Assembly (NCBI RefSeq): GCF_051912845.1
Contig: NZ_JBNCBU010000001.1
Location: 310,001 to 374,000 of the forward strand
Direction of reading: 5' to 3'
Origin: Tsuneonella sediminis
Lineage (GTDB): Bacteria; Pseudomonadota; Alphaproteobacteria; Sphingomonadales; Sphingomonadaceae
DNA length: 64,000 nucleotides
In this document: positions 39,901 to 46,793 of the stretch, piece after piece
Numbering within the stretch: position 1 is the first letter of the stretch
How the letters are laid out: each line of letters begins with the position of its first letter
The notes under the pieces: model-generated
Database searches by the model: none
What the model was told of the DNA's origin: nothing
Seen by the model: only the letters and a program-made list of their open reading frames with translations
Translations under genes and position numbers: made by a program

Positions 39901-40552
39901 CGATGTCGTCGCCGGCGTGAAGATGACTCGCGGCGAGGTGCCGAAGAGTGGGAAGCCCCGCCGCCAGGTGACTGACAAGCTGAAAGAATTTTCCACTGAC
40001 CGCATCCTGCACCTGTTCGCGGCCCAGGGAAACGACGTTGCTAGCCCAGGCCGGCACGGTGAACCGGGCTTCGAGGTCGTCCGGCGGCAGCAGGATCAGC
40101 TGCACGCCCTCGCCATGCGCGGCCAGCATCGCGAGATCGATGTCGCACGCGCCCTTGGCCTGCCATTCCCCTTCGAGGGTGTGCATCCTCCCCGCGCTGA
40201 TCAGCCTGCACAGGCGGCCGTAGGCAGCGCGATCCGTGGGATAGGCAAGGAAGGCCAGCCCCTCGACCGTCTCGATCCGGCAGCCGATGACGGGCCGCAT
40301 CTTGAGCGTGCGGGCCTCGGTGTGGACGCGCACCACGCCGGCCATCGAGTTGGCATCGGCGATGCCGATGGCGTCGTAGCCCAGCGCGCGCGCGGTCAGC
40401 ACGAGGTCGACCGCATCCGAGGCGCCGCGCAGGAAGCTGAAGTTCGAAACAAGCCCCAGTTCGACGAACGGGGCGCGCGGCGGCGGGGCTACGGCAGCGG
40501 GATCGTCGAGCTCGATCCGCCGGCGCGGGATGAGGAGGTCGTTCTCGGGCAC
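36977..40552 (-). CDS. dnaE2: Error-prone DNA polymerase DnaE2 (ImuC)
   Basis: A 1191-residue C-family polymerase of the DnaE2/ImuC clade that performs translesion synthesis in the SOS response. It opens with a PHP domain (LGLVSNFSFLRGASDAVDLV), has the catalytic aspartates in KEPPDIDVDFEHERREE near residue 433, the HhH and OB regions in the C-terminal third (GVCFITLEDETGVINLVVWP), and the clade's characteristic final SRDFH. Start is GTG 40552, one base after the glycosylase stop. In most bacteria dnaE2 follows imuA-imuB; here it follows a radical SAM/UdgX pair, and imuAB lies 3.3 kb away with its own LexA site. Confidence 0.96.
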   Translation of the reverse strand: MPENDLLIPRRRIELDDPAAVAPPPRAPFVELGLVSNFSFLRGASDAVDLVLTARALGYDAIGIADANSMAGVVRVHTEARTLKMRPVIGCRIETVEGLAFLAYPTDRAAYGRLCRLISAGRMHTLEGEWQAKGACDIDLAMLAAHGEGVQLILLPPDDLEARFTVPAWASNVVSLGREQVQDAVSGKFFQLVSHLAAGLPTLRHLAASHLHAGDDIARIDRLDTLARESGLTLLATNDVHYHAPDRRPLQDVMVAIRHKTTVDKAGHLLFGNAERHLKSPAEMATLFARWPHAIAAARAVADACTFSLDELQYEYPQEIYPDGMTPQAFLARETWKGAKWRYPNGLPESVAATIERELALIGKLDLARYFLTIKDIVDYARGVDPPILCQGRGSAANSAVCYCLGITSVDPAKHALLFDRFISEERKEPPDIDVDFEHERREEVIQHIYRQYGRHRAGLCATVIHYRPRMAIREVGKAMGLSEDVTSALARTVWGGWGKEIGEAHVAETGLDVGDPHLRRVLKLTEQMIGMPRHLSQHVGGFILTDGPLTETVPIGNGAMPDRSFIEWDKDDIEALGILKVDVLALGMLTCIRKCLDLVENTHDRTLTLATVPREDPETYAMLRKGDSLGVFQVESRAQMNMLPRLRPREFYDLVIQVAIVRPGPIQGDMVHPYLKRRRGAEQVVIPAPGPEHGPPDELSSILERTLGVPIFQEQAMKIALDAAKFSSAEANRLRKAMATFRSRGMVDELQDMMVERMVQRGYDREFAQRCFNQIRGFGEYGFPESHAASFAHLVYVSSWLKCHFPAAFGCALLNSQPMGFYAPAQIVRDAVEHGVTVLPADVNASQWDCTLEVTGEEKAGSRDSARADKGRLDRHVALRLGLRQIDGLPEHVAARLLAERAERGAFADVAALRDRAGVSPAHIERLASADAFQSLRLPRRQALWDARSLVGGPDLPLFAFAETRDEGTEAQPTALPAMPLSEEVVADYQTTRLSLKAHPMAFLRASLAERGFVRACDLRARKFRSMVQVAGVVLIRQRPGSAKGVCFITLEDETGVINLVVWPDLKERQRKVVMGSRLMEVRGRVEYDDEVIHVIAHHMTDATHELHRLSDDLIRTPIARADHCNNPLPGRSGPRDDLRPDTDDPSARPPVEPWEPPPANNRECGFHGHPRDTRIVPRLMPLPPSRDFH

Positions 40553-40553
40553 G

Positions 40554-41993
40554 TCACGCCGTCAGTTCCGCGAGCCGGTTCTTTACCGCGGCGAGATCGG
40601 CGTCGAACATTCGCGACTGCTCTTCACGCGCGGCGCCATCGAGGCGCAGCAGGTAACTGGGGTGCGCGGTGACCCACAGTTCGCTGCCATCTTCCAGCGG
40701 GATCGGGGCCCCCCGGGCCTTCGAGATGCTGACCGTCTTGCCGAGCATCCCGCGGGCCGCGCTCGCGCCCATCGCGAGGATGAGCCTGGGCTGCACGATC
40801 GCGCGCTCGCTCTCGATCCACCAGCGGCAGGTATCGATCTCCTTCGCCGTGGGCGACTGGTGCAGCCGTCGCTTGCCGCGCTGAACGAACTTGAAGTGCT
40901 TGACCGCGTTGGTGACGTAGGCCGAACGGCGATCGATCCCCGCGCGTTCGAGATGGCGGTCGAGCAGCTGCCCGGCAGGCCCCACGAAGGGCCGGCCGGC
41001 TAGGTCCTCCTGATCTCCCGGCTGCTCGCCGACGATCATCAAGGCGGCGTCCTGCGGCCCCTCCCCCATCACCGCATGATTGTCGAGGCTGCCGATCGGG
41101 CACTTGCGGCAGGCGTGGATCGCCTTGTCGACGGCCGCTAGCGTTTCGGGCCTTTCCTCGAACTCTAGGCTTCCGGCGGCGACCATCTGCGACTCCCGCG
41201 ACTGCGCCCCTGCGACCAGCTCGGGGATGAGCGCCGCCTCGGGCATGTTCTTCCAGTACTTGCGGGGCATTTCCTTGAGCATGGCCCCGATCTTCAAACG
41301 CGCGGGGTTGAAGATCGACGCGTAGTACTTGCGCCACAAGTCCTCGGTCGGATCGCCCGAAGGTGCATCGGAACGCCGGGCAGGAGGGCCTTCCTCGAGT
41401 ACCGTTCCATCCCAGTGCAGCGAACCTTTCGGCGTCAGGATCGACCACTCCATGTTGGCGAACCGGCGCACGAAGAAGCCGGCATTGGTGCGCAGGATGT
41501 GATGCTCGGGCTCGAACCACGCGACGTAATGCTCGCCCGCCTCGTCGTCCTCGCTCTCGACGAGGCGGAAGCGGACGAAGGCGCGCATCTTGTGGATGTC
41601 GCGGCGCACCGTGCGCGCGAGCTCGTCGAGCCGGCGCACATCGGGATCCGCGCCGTCCTCGAGCAGGCGCGGGTTCGCCTGCAAGCGCCAGAGCAGGCGG
41701 TATAGCAGCGAGAACCGTTCGGGGTCCGAATGGCAGATCGCGCTCCTTGCAAGCTGCACGAACGCCTTGCTCGCGCGGACCGGCGGGGCATCGGCCGGCG
41801 GCACGGGGACCCGGCGATCCCCGTGGCTGAACAGGTTGCCCGACCCGCCCGGCTCGACCCACGCGACGCGGTCGGGCGGCACGTCGCACTGGACGAGTCC
41901 GCGCGCCCGTTCGCGCCAGAAATCGAAGTCGTCCGCCTCGGGCAGCGCCACGACGTAATACGTGCCCGACTTGACGTGCTGGAGGGCGGTCAT
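40554..41993 (-). CDS. DUF4130 domain fused to UdgX-type uracil-DNA glycosylase
   Basis: A 479-residue two-domain protein. Residues about 5-245 match DUF4130 (TIGR03915-type, 'probable DNA metabolism protein', always linked to the radical SAM partner). Residues about 280-479 are a UDG: motif A GEQPGDQED (322-330), the UdgX loop KRRLHQ (374-379) whose histidine (H378 here) in mycobacterial UdgX bonds covalently to the abasic sugar after uracil removal, and motif B HPSYLLR (444-450). Only three cysteines (295, 298, 389) are seen in this domain, although FeS-UDGs use four. It overlaps the radical SAM gene by four bases and abuts dnaE2. Confidence 0.92.
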   Translation of the reverse strand: MTALQHVKSGTYYVVALPEADDFDFWRERARGLVQCDVPPDRVAWVEPGGSGNLFSHGDRRVPVPPADAPPVRASKAFVQLARSAICHSDPERFSLLYRLLWRLQANPRLLEDGADPDVRRLDELARTVRRDIHKMRAFVRFRLVESEDDEAGEHYVAWFEPEHHILRTNAGFFVRRFANMEWSILTPKGSLHWDGTVLEEGPPARRSDAPSGDPTEDLWRKYYASIFNPARLKIGAMLKEMPRKYWKNMPEAALIPELVAGAQSRESQMVAAGSLEFEERPETLAAVDKAIHACRKCPIGSLDNHAVMGEGPQDAALMIVGEQPGDQEDLAGRPFVGPAGQLLDRHLERAGIDRRSAYVTNAVKHFKFVQRGKRRLHQSPTAKEIDTCRWWIESERAIVQPRLILAMGASAARGMLGKTVSISKARGAPIPLEDGSELWVTAHPSYLLRLDGAAREEQSRMFDADLAAVKNRLAELTA

Positions 41994-43234
41994 GCCGCGA
42001 ACAGCTCGAGCTGCTCCTGCCTGGGCGCGAGCAGCGCGCGCAGGTCGGCCCGGTCGGTAAGAAGGACCGGCCGCCAGTCGGCGGTCACGATGAACGGACG
42101 CACCTTGGCGATCGAGACCGTGAGCTTGGCGACATCGTCGAGCCGCATGGTCCGGTGCCTCCGGCTGGCAAGGATGCGGTTCACCGCCCTCACCCCCAAC
42201 CCCGGAACACGCAGCAGTTCGTCGCGTCCCGCCCGGTTGACGTCCACCGGGAACCGCTCGCGGAACTTCAATGCCCAGGCGAGCTTGGGGTCGATATCGA
42301 GCGGCAGGTTGCCGTCGGCCTCGGTCGCCTGCATCACCTCCTGCGGCTGATAGCCGTAGAACCGCATCAGCCAGTCGGACTGGTAGAGCCGATGCTCGCG
42401 GATCAACGGCGGGCGCTTCAGCGGCAGTACCGCGCTGGCGTCGGGAATCGGCGAAAACGCGCTGTAGTAGACGCGGCGCAGGCGGAAGCTGTCGTAGAGC
42501 CGGCTTGCCTTGCCGACGATGTCCGCATCGCTTGCCGCGTCCGCGCCGACGATCATCTGGGTCGACTGGCCGGCGGGCGCGAAACGCGGGGCGTGGCGGA
42601 AGCGTTTCCGGTTGTCCTTCGCCTCGACGATGTCGCTCTTCAGCTTGCCCATCGCGCCCTCGATCTGGCGGGCGTTCTTGTCGGGCGCGAGACGGGTGAG
42701 GCCCGCGTCGGTGGGCAATTCGACGTTGATCGAAACGCGATCGGCATAGAGCCCGGCCTGGTGGACCAGTTCGGGGTCGGCCTCGGGAATGGTCTTCAGA
42801 TGGATGTAGCCGCGAAAATCGTGGTCCTCGCGCAGAATTCGGGCGACCTCGACCAACTGCTCCATCGTGTGGTTCGAACTCTTCACGATGCCCGACGAAA
42901 GGAACAGCCCCTCGATGTAGTTGCGGCGATAGAAGCTGAGCGTGAGATCCACGACCTCCTGCGGTGTGAATCGGGCACGGCGCACGTTCGAGCTCTTGCG
43001 GTTGACGCAGTAATGGCAGTCGAACACGCAATGGTTGGTCAGCAGGATCTTTAGCAGCGAAATGCAGCGGCCGTCGGGTGCATAGGCATGGCAGATGCCC
43101 ATCCCCTCGGTCGAACCGATGCCTTTCCCGCCGCTCGAATTGCGTTTTGCCGTGCCCGACGACGCGCACGACGCATCGTATTTCGCCGCGTCGGCGAGGA
43201 TTTCGAGCTTCTCGATGATGGACTGCGTACCCAT
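41990..43234 (-). CDS. Radical SAM protein linked to DNA repair (TIGR03916-type)
   Basis: A 414-residue radical SAM enzyme with the 4Fe-4S motif C69-x3-C73-x2-C76 in TNHCVFDCHYC. Its C-terminal helix-hairpin-helix (VNRAGRDELLRVPGLGVRAV, about 332-351) suggests DNA binding. The family is annotated as putative DNA modification/repair and pairs with DUF4130/UDG proteins; its reaction is unknown. The final residues include QLELF (408-412), which fits the sliding-clamp-binding pentapeptide. The ATG at 43234 was chosen because it lies two bases after a LexA site. An ATG seven codons upstream would put that site inside the gene. Confidence 0.92.
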   Translation of the reverse strand: MGTQSIIEKLEILADAAKYDASCASSGTAKRNSSGGKGIGSTEGMGICHAYAPDGRCISLLKILLTNHCVFDCHYCVNRKSSNVRRARFTPQEVVDLTLSFYRRNYIEGLFLSSGIVKSSNHTMEQLVEVARILREDHDFRGYIHLKTIPEADPELVHQAGLYADRVSINVELPTDAGLTRLAPDKNARQIEGAMGKLKSDIVEAKDNRKRFRHAPRFAPAGQSTQMIVGADAASDADIVGKASRLYDSFRLRRVYYSAFSPIPDASAVLPLKRPPLIREHRLYQSDWLMRFYGYQPQEVMQATEADGNLPLDIDPKLAWALKFRERFPVDVNRAGRDELLRVPGLGVRAVNRILASRRHRTMRLDDVAKLTVSIAKVRPFIVTADWRPVLLTDRADLRALLAPRQEQLELFAA

Positions 43235-43236
43235 AT

Positions 43237-43251
43237 GTTCTTTATATGTTC
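43237..43251. promoter_or_regulatory. LexA (SOS) box of the radical SAM-UdgX-dnaE2 operon
   Basis: GTTC-TTTATAT-GTTC is a perfect match to the alphaproteobacterial LexA site GTTC-N7-GTTC. Read on the minus strand it contains a TATAAA -10 (43241-43246), 16 bases from a TTGCGA -35 (43263-43268), so LexA would cover the promoter. The ATG follows two bases later, predicting a leaderless or nearly leaderless transcript. Confidence 0.88.
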
Positions 43252-43358
43252 TCACGCCCGGTTCGCAACAGGAGAATGTCGATTTCGGTGATGGCGAACG
43301 CGGCGTTCACCAGTTTCCGCCAGCCGATGTTCAGCATTCCGGGCAATCTTCGAACGCG

Positions 43359-43853
43359 ATGGAGCCGCTGCGCAGTCACGAACCCGAAACCGTCGTCGAC
43401 CGCCGCGCGTGCCGGCGCGTGCAGACCACCTGCCCCGCGATCCTGCAGACCATGACCACGCTGACGACCGGGACCCTCGCCGACATCTCCGTATCGGGTG
43501 CCCGATTCGAGGCCGTCGATCCGCCCGGTGCTGGTGCCACCGCGCTGCTGCGCTGGGGCGACCACGAGGCCGTATGCACGATCGTCTGGTCGGAGCACGA
43601 TTCGTGCGGAGTAGTGTTCAAGCAGGCGCTGTCCGCCGAGGTGGTCGCCGAGACGGCCGCGCTGACCCGCGTGCGCGAGGTTCCCATCGCGAGCGTGGGC
43701 AACATCACGCAGGGCCGCCGCCGGTCATCGACCTTTCGCAAGACCCCGGCGGTCGAGCAGCCCGCTGTCGCCAGCACCCCGCTGCCGGGACCGGCGTCAT
43801 CGCTCGCCGAGGTGCTCGCGAGGTTCCGCCGTGGCGGTCCAGCGGGATACTAG
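43359..43853 (+). CDS. PilZ-domain protein
   Basis: A 164-residue protein with a PilZ c-di-GMP-binding domain in the first 100 residues: the arginine cluster VVDRRACRRVQ and the ADISVSGARFE motif (D/N-x-S-x-x-G), then strands ending VCTIVWSEHDSCGVVF. The C-terminal 60 residues are a low-complexity Ser/Pro/Ala tail with basic patches. It is the only plus-strand gene between the two SOS operons, divergent from the radical SAM gene (124 bases between starts) and convergent with imuB (nine bases apart). A link to SOS is not implied. Confidence 0.82.
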   Translation: MEPLRSHEPETVVDRRACRRVQTTCPAILQTMTTLTTGTLADISVSGARFEAVDPPGAGATALLRWGDHEAVCTIVWSEHDSCGVVFKQALSAEVVAETAALTRVREVPIASVGNITQGRRRSSTFRKTPAVEQPAVASTPLPGPASSLAEVLARFRRGGPAGY

Positions 43854-43862
43854 CGGCACCGC

Positions 43863-45488
43863 TCAGGCACACAGCCCCTGCAGGAACCAGTCGGGCACCC
43901 CGCCCCGCCCGTCACCGATCAGGCCCAGGCGGTAGATCCAGTATCGCCGACCCGCGTGGTCCTCGATCCGGTAATAATCGCGCAGGCGCGCCGAGCCCCT
44001 CTCCCGCCACCATTCGGGCGAGATGCGTTCCGGCCCCTCGACGCGAACCACCTCGTGCACCTCGCCCCGCCAGCGGAAGCGCTGCGGATAGCCGTCGGGG
44101 GTGGCGTAGAGCACCGCGATCTTCTCGGCTTTGTCGAGCAACTTCAGGGGCCGCGCGTGGAACGCGAGTTCGCCCTGGGCCGCGGGCTCCGGCTCGAGCG
44201 GGGGCTGCCAGCGCTGCGCGCGTTCGGGAATGTGGCTGGGGTACAGCACCGGGCGCTGCACCGCGCACGGGCCGAGCCGCACGGTCAGCCGGTCGATGCA
44301 GGCAGCGAGCGAGGTACCGTGTTCCTCGGCGGCGGCTTCGATATCGGCCTGCGCCAGCGCGAGCGGTTCGGCCCAGCTCGACCGCAGGCGCACGGTCTCG
44401 ATCCCGAAGCCTGCGTCGACATCGTCGAGGCGGGCGGAAAACAGCCGGACGATATGCGCCGCCTCGCGCGTGGCGGCGGCCATTTCGAGCCGGCGTACCA
44501 CGACTTCACCGTCGACCCGCCACATCCCCAGTTCGAGCCGGCGTGCCCCCAGTCCCTGGCCCTCGAGCTCGCGCGCCATGTCCGCGGCAAGGTCGGCGAC
44601 CACCTGGTCGAGCAGGTCCCGGTGACGGATCGGCTCCATCAGCCGGCGCTGCACCAGCGGCATCTGCTGCGGGACGACCGGCAGCAGGGGCTCGGGCACG
44701 CGCCCGAGCAGCTGGTCGAGCCGCACGAGCGGATTGGCGCCAGGCGACTTGCGATTGCGGAACCGGCGGTGAAGCGCGTCACGCCCCCTCGTGTCGCCAA
44801 ACCGCCCGGTGAGATCGCCGATCCGCTTGAGGCCGAGCCGCCGCAACACCGCCAGGACATCGGCGTCGAGCCGCAGCGCGGCGACGGGAAGATCGCAGAG
44901 CGCAACCTCGGTATCGCCGTCGACGGGAAGGATCGCGGCGGCCGGACCATAGTGCGACAGCGCCCATGCCGCCCCCGCGGTGGGCGCGATCGCCACCCTG
45001 GCCGCAAGGCCGCGGGCCTCGAACCGTGCACCGGCATCGGCAATCAGCCGCTTTTCGCCACCAAACAGGTGCGCGACCGCCGTGACGTCGACAAGCAGAC
45101 CGTCAGGCGCGTCCATCGCGCTCCACGGGCCCCAGCGCAGCGCCCAGATGGCGAGCTTTTCGAGGAAGTCGTGATCGCCCGCCGGGTCGCTGGAGTGGAC
45201 CGCAAGCTGCGGACACAGCGCGCGCGCATCGGCCAGCATCATGCCGCTACGCGCACCGGCCCCCAGCCCGGCTGCGTTGGCGGCATCGATCCGCGGACCG
45301 TGCGCGGTCTCGGTAATCAGGACTGTGGGCTGGGCGTCGGCGCCCTCACCCGGCGCCAGCCCCTTACCCAGCCGCCAGCGATCGATCGCCAGACGCGAAA
45401 GCCAGACCGAGAGGATACGGCGCGGCCGCGCCCCACTGGTCGGTATCGGCGTCGGCGCGACGCTCGGCGACGAGTGCATGCTCGTCAT
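43863..45488 (-). CDS. imuB: ImuB, catalytically inactive Y-family polymerase homologue
   Basis: A 541-residue Y-family polymerase-like protein that recruits DnaE2 and ImuA to the clamp in SOS mutagenesis. The first strand reads ILSVWLSRLAIDRW, lacking the catalytic D-x-D of true Y-family polymerases, as usual for ImuB. The palm/finger region (GMMLADARALCPQLAVH, DVTAVAHLFGGEK) and the helix-hairpin LKRIGDLTGRFG are recognisable. QGELAF in the C-terminal third is a plausible clamp-binding motif. No start codon lies immediately before the conserved core, so ATG 45488 (or 45479) is used, overlapping imuA by about 125 bases. Confidence 0.93.
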   Translation of the reverse strand: MTSMHSSPSVAPTPIPTSGARPRRILSVWLSRLAIDRWRLGKGLAPGEGADAQPTVLITETAHGPRIDAANAAGLGAGARSGMMLADARALCPQLAVHSSDPAGDHDFLEKLAIWALRWGPWSAMDAPDGLLVDVTAVAHLFGGEKRLIADAGARFEARGLAARVAIAPTAGAAWALSHYGPAAAILPVDGDTEVALCDLPVAALRLDADVLAVLRRLGLKRIGDLTGRFGDTRGRDALHRRFRNRKSPGANPLVRLDQLLGRVPEPLLPVVPQQMPLVQRRLMEPIRHRDLLDQVVADLAADMARELEGQGLGARRLELGMWRVDGEVVVRRLEMAAATREAAHIVRLFSARLDDVDAGFGIETVRLRSSWAEPLALAQADIEAAAEEHGTSLAACIDRLTVRLGPCAVQRPVLYPSHIPERAQRWQPPLEPEPAAQGELAFHARPLKLLDKAEKIAVLYATPDGYPQRFRWRGEVHEVVRVEGPERISPEWWRERGSARLRDYYRIEDHAGRRYWIYRLGLIGDGRGGVPDWFLQGLCA

Positions 45489-46158
45489 CGCGCAGGGTCC
45501 ATGTGCCGGGAGGATGCATTCGCGCGCGGAACAACTCGGCCCGCCATGAGGGGATGCCGGGCGCTTCGCCGTTCCAGCGCGGACGCGGTGAGGCCGCGGC
45601 GGTCACGTCCCACCGCAGCCGCGCCGAGGACAGGTCGCGTGTCGCGTCGAGCCGGACCAGCCAGAGCGGCACGCCGTGCTTCTCCGCGGTGAGCGTCAGC
45701 CTTCGCGAGGCGGTGAAATCGAGCGCCCGCGGATTGCCCGCGATCTCCCCCACCACGGCCGCCACCTCGCGGCATCGCAACCCTTCCTCGAGTGCAAAGA
45801 GCGCGTCTTCGGAGCTTTCGCAGGCAACGTGCACTAGACGGTCGCGGAACACGCGCGGCAGGCCTGGACGGTATGGCCGCCCACCCTTGCGCAGCGCATC
45901 GCGATCCTGAACCCACAGCAGCACGCGGCGGTCCTCCGTCTCGGCGCCGGCGCCGCGACCCGCCGCGCGCAGCGCGTCGGCCGCGAGCGCCAGCGCGGCC
46001 GCCGCGCCGCTGGCCTCGCTCGAGGCGGCGAACACCTCGCTATGGTGCGCCCCTGCCAGCCCCGGCCGCCAGCGCGGGGTGTGGGTGGACAGGCCGGCGA
46101 GCCCGGAGGCCGGCAGGAGCGCGTTCGATAACTGGGTCATGGCAGGGAGACGACTCAT
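45364..46158 (-). CDS. imuA: ImuA, RecA-like SOS mutagenesis protein
   Basis: A 264-residue protein of the ImuA/SulA-like family. The core shows HHSEVFAASSEASGAAAALAL, a RecA-like strand VLLWVQDRDALRKGGRPYRPG, VHVACESSEDALFALEEGLRC and VVGEIAGNPRALDFTASRRL. The C-terminal half carries PLWLVRLDATRDLSSARLRW, as in ImuA proteins. ImuA interacts with ImuB and RecA in the mutasome. The ATG at 46158 lies two bases after a LexA box, the same geometry as the radical SAM gene; an internal ATG (46140) is an alternative. Confidence 0.9.
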   Translation of the reverse strand: MSRLPAMTQLSNALLPASGLAGLSTHTPRWRPGLAGAHHSEVFAASSEASGAAAALALAADALRAAGRGAGAETEDRRVLLWVQDRDALRKGGRPYRPGLPRVFRDRLVHVACESSEDALFALEEGLRCREVAAVVGEIAGNPRALDFTASRRLTLTAEKHGVPLWLVRLDATRDLSSARLRWDVTAAASPRPRWNGEAPGIPSWRAELFRARMHPPGTWTLRDDEHALVAERRADADTDQWGAAAPYPLGLAFASGDRSLAAG

Positions 46159-46160
46159 TC

Positions 46161-46175
46161 GTTCTCTTTATGTTC
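46161..46175. promoter_or_regulatory. LexA (SOS) box of the imuA-imuB operon
   Basis: GTTC-TCTTTAT-GTTC matches the GTTC-N7-GTTC consensus exactly. On the minus strand it overlaps a CATAAA -10 (46167-46172) placed 17 bases from a TTGCGA -35 (46190-46195). The imuA ATG begins two bases after the site. The same elements and spacing occur before the radical SAM gene at 43237-43268. Confidence 0.9.
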
Positions 46176-46246
46176 CTGTCCGCATCGATTCGCAACGGCG
46201 GAACAAACCTGTCCCCAGCCCCGTTCGCCCAGCGAAGGAGACAGTC

Positions 46247-46729
46247 ATGAAATACGACACCGGCAACGCCGACGAGCTGAAACAGAAATTCTGGAGGAGC
46301 CTGGCCGATTCCCCATTCGTGTTCGTGTCGCTGCGGTCGGCCGCCGGCGATGCCGTGCCGATGACCGCGCAGCTTGACAAGGATGCGAACAGCGCGATCT
46401 GGTTCTTCACCTCGCGCGGCCATCACCTCGCGCAGATGGGACCCGCCACCTGCACGTTCGCAGGCAAGGACCACGACATGTTCGCCCGCTTCGAGGGCAC
46501 CCTCGTCGAAGAGACAAGTCGCGAGCGGCTCGACAAGCAATGGTCCAATTTCGTCGAGGCGTGGTTCCCGGGCGGCAAGGACGATCCCAACCTCCTGATG
46601 CTGCGGATGGACCTGGGCGAAGCCGAAATCTGGAGCGGCGACCAGAGCCTGCTGACTACCGCCAAGATGGCGCTCGGCATGGACGTACGCGACGACATGG
46701 AAGGCAAGCACGCCGAAACCTCGCTCTGA
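46247..46729 (+). CDS. Pyridoxamine 5'-phosphate oxidase-like (general stress) flavin-binding protein
   Basis: A 160-residue split-barrel protein of the PNPOx-like 'general stress protein' family. It contains FWRSLADSPFVFVSLRS, MTAQLDKDANSAIWFFTSRG, CTFAGKDHDMFARFEGTL and the late FVEAWFPGGKDDPNLLMLRM, which mark this FMN- or F420-type binding group. A strong ribosome binding site (GAAGGAG) precedes ATG 46247. It is divergent from imuA with 88 bases between starts and ends at a bidirectional terminator. Its ligand and role are unknown. Confidence 0.9.
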   Translation: MKYDTGNADELKQKFWRSLADSPFVFVSLRSAAGDAVPMTAQLDKDANSAIWFFTSRGHHLAQMGPATCTFAGKDHDMFARFEGTLVEETSRERLDKQWSNFVEAWFPGGKDDPNLLMLRMDLGEAEIWSGDQSLLTTAKMALGMDVRDDMEGKHAETSL

Positions 46730-46745
46730 CATGAAGCGGACAAGC

Positions 46746-46781
46746 AAAAGGGCCGCCCCCGCGAGGGAGCGGCCCTTTTTT
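46746..46781. terminator. Bidirectional intrinsic terminator
   Basis: AAAAGGGCCGC (46746-46756) pairs with GCGGCCCTTTT (46769-46779), giving an 11-bp stem with an A-run on one side and a six-T run on the other. It separates the convergent stress-protein and permease genes and can stop transcription from both sides. Confidence 0.92.
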
Positions 46782-46793
46782 GTGGGTGTCCCC

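Noticed and set aside
36779..40672. 1297-codon open frame on the plus strand
   Set aside because: It is exactly antisense to dnaE2, whose polymerase motifs are unmistakable. Its translation is Arg/His/Gly-rich with no family likeness, as expected for the mirror frame of a GC-rich gene.
46123..46140. Internal ATG (46140) as the imuA start
   Set aside because: Possible, but the two-base spacing from LexA box to ATG 46158 repeats at the radical SAM gene, which favours the upstream ATG.
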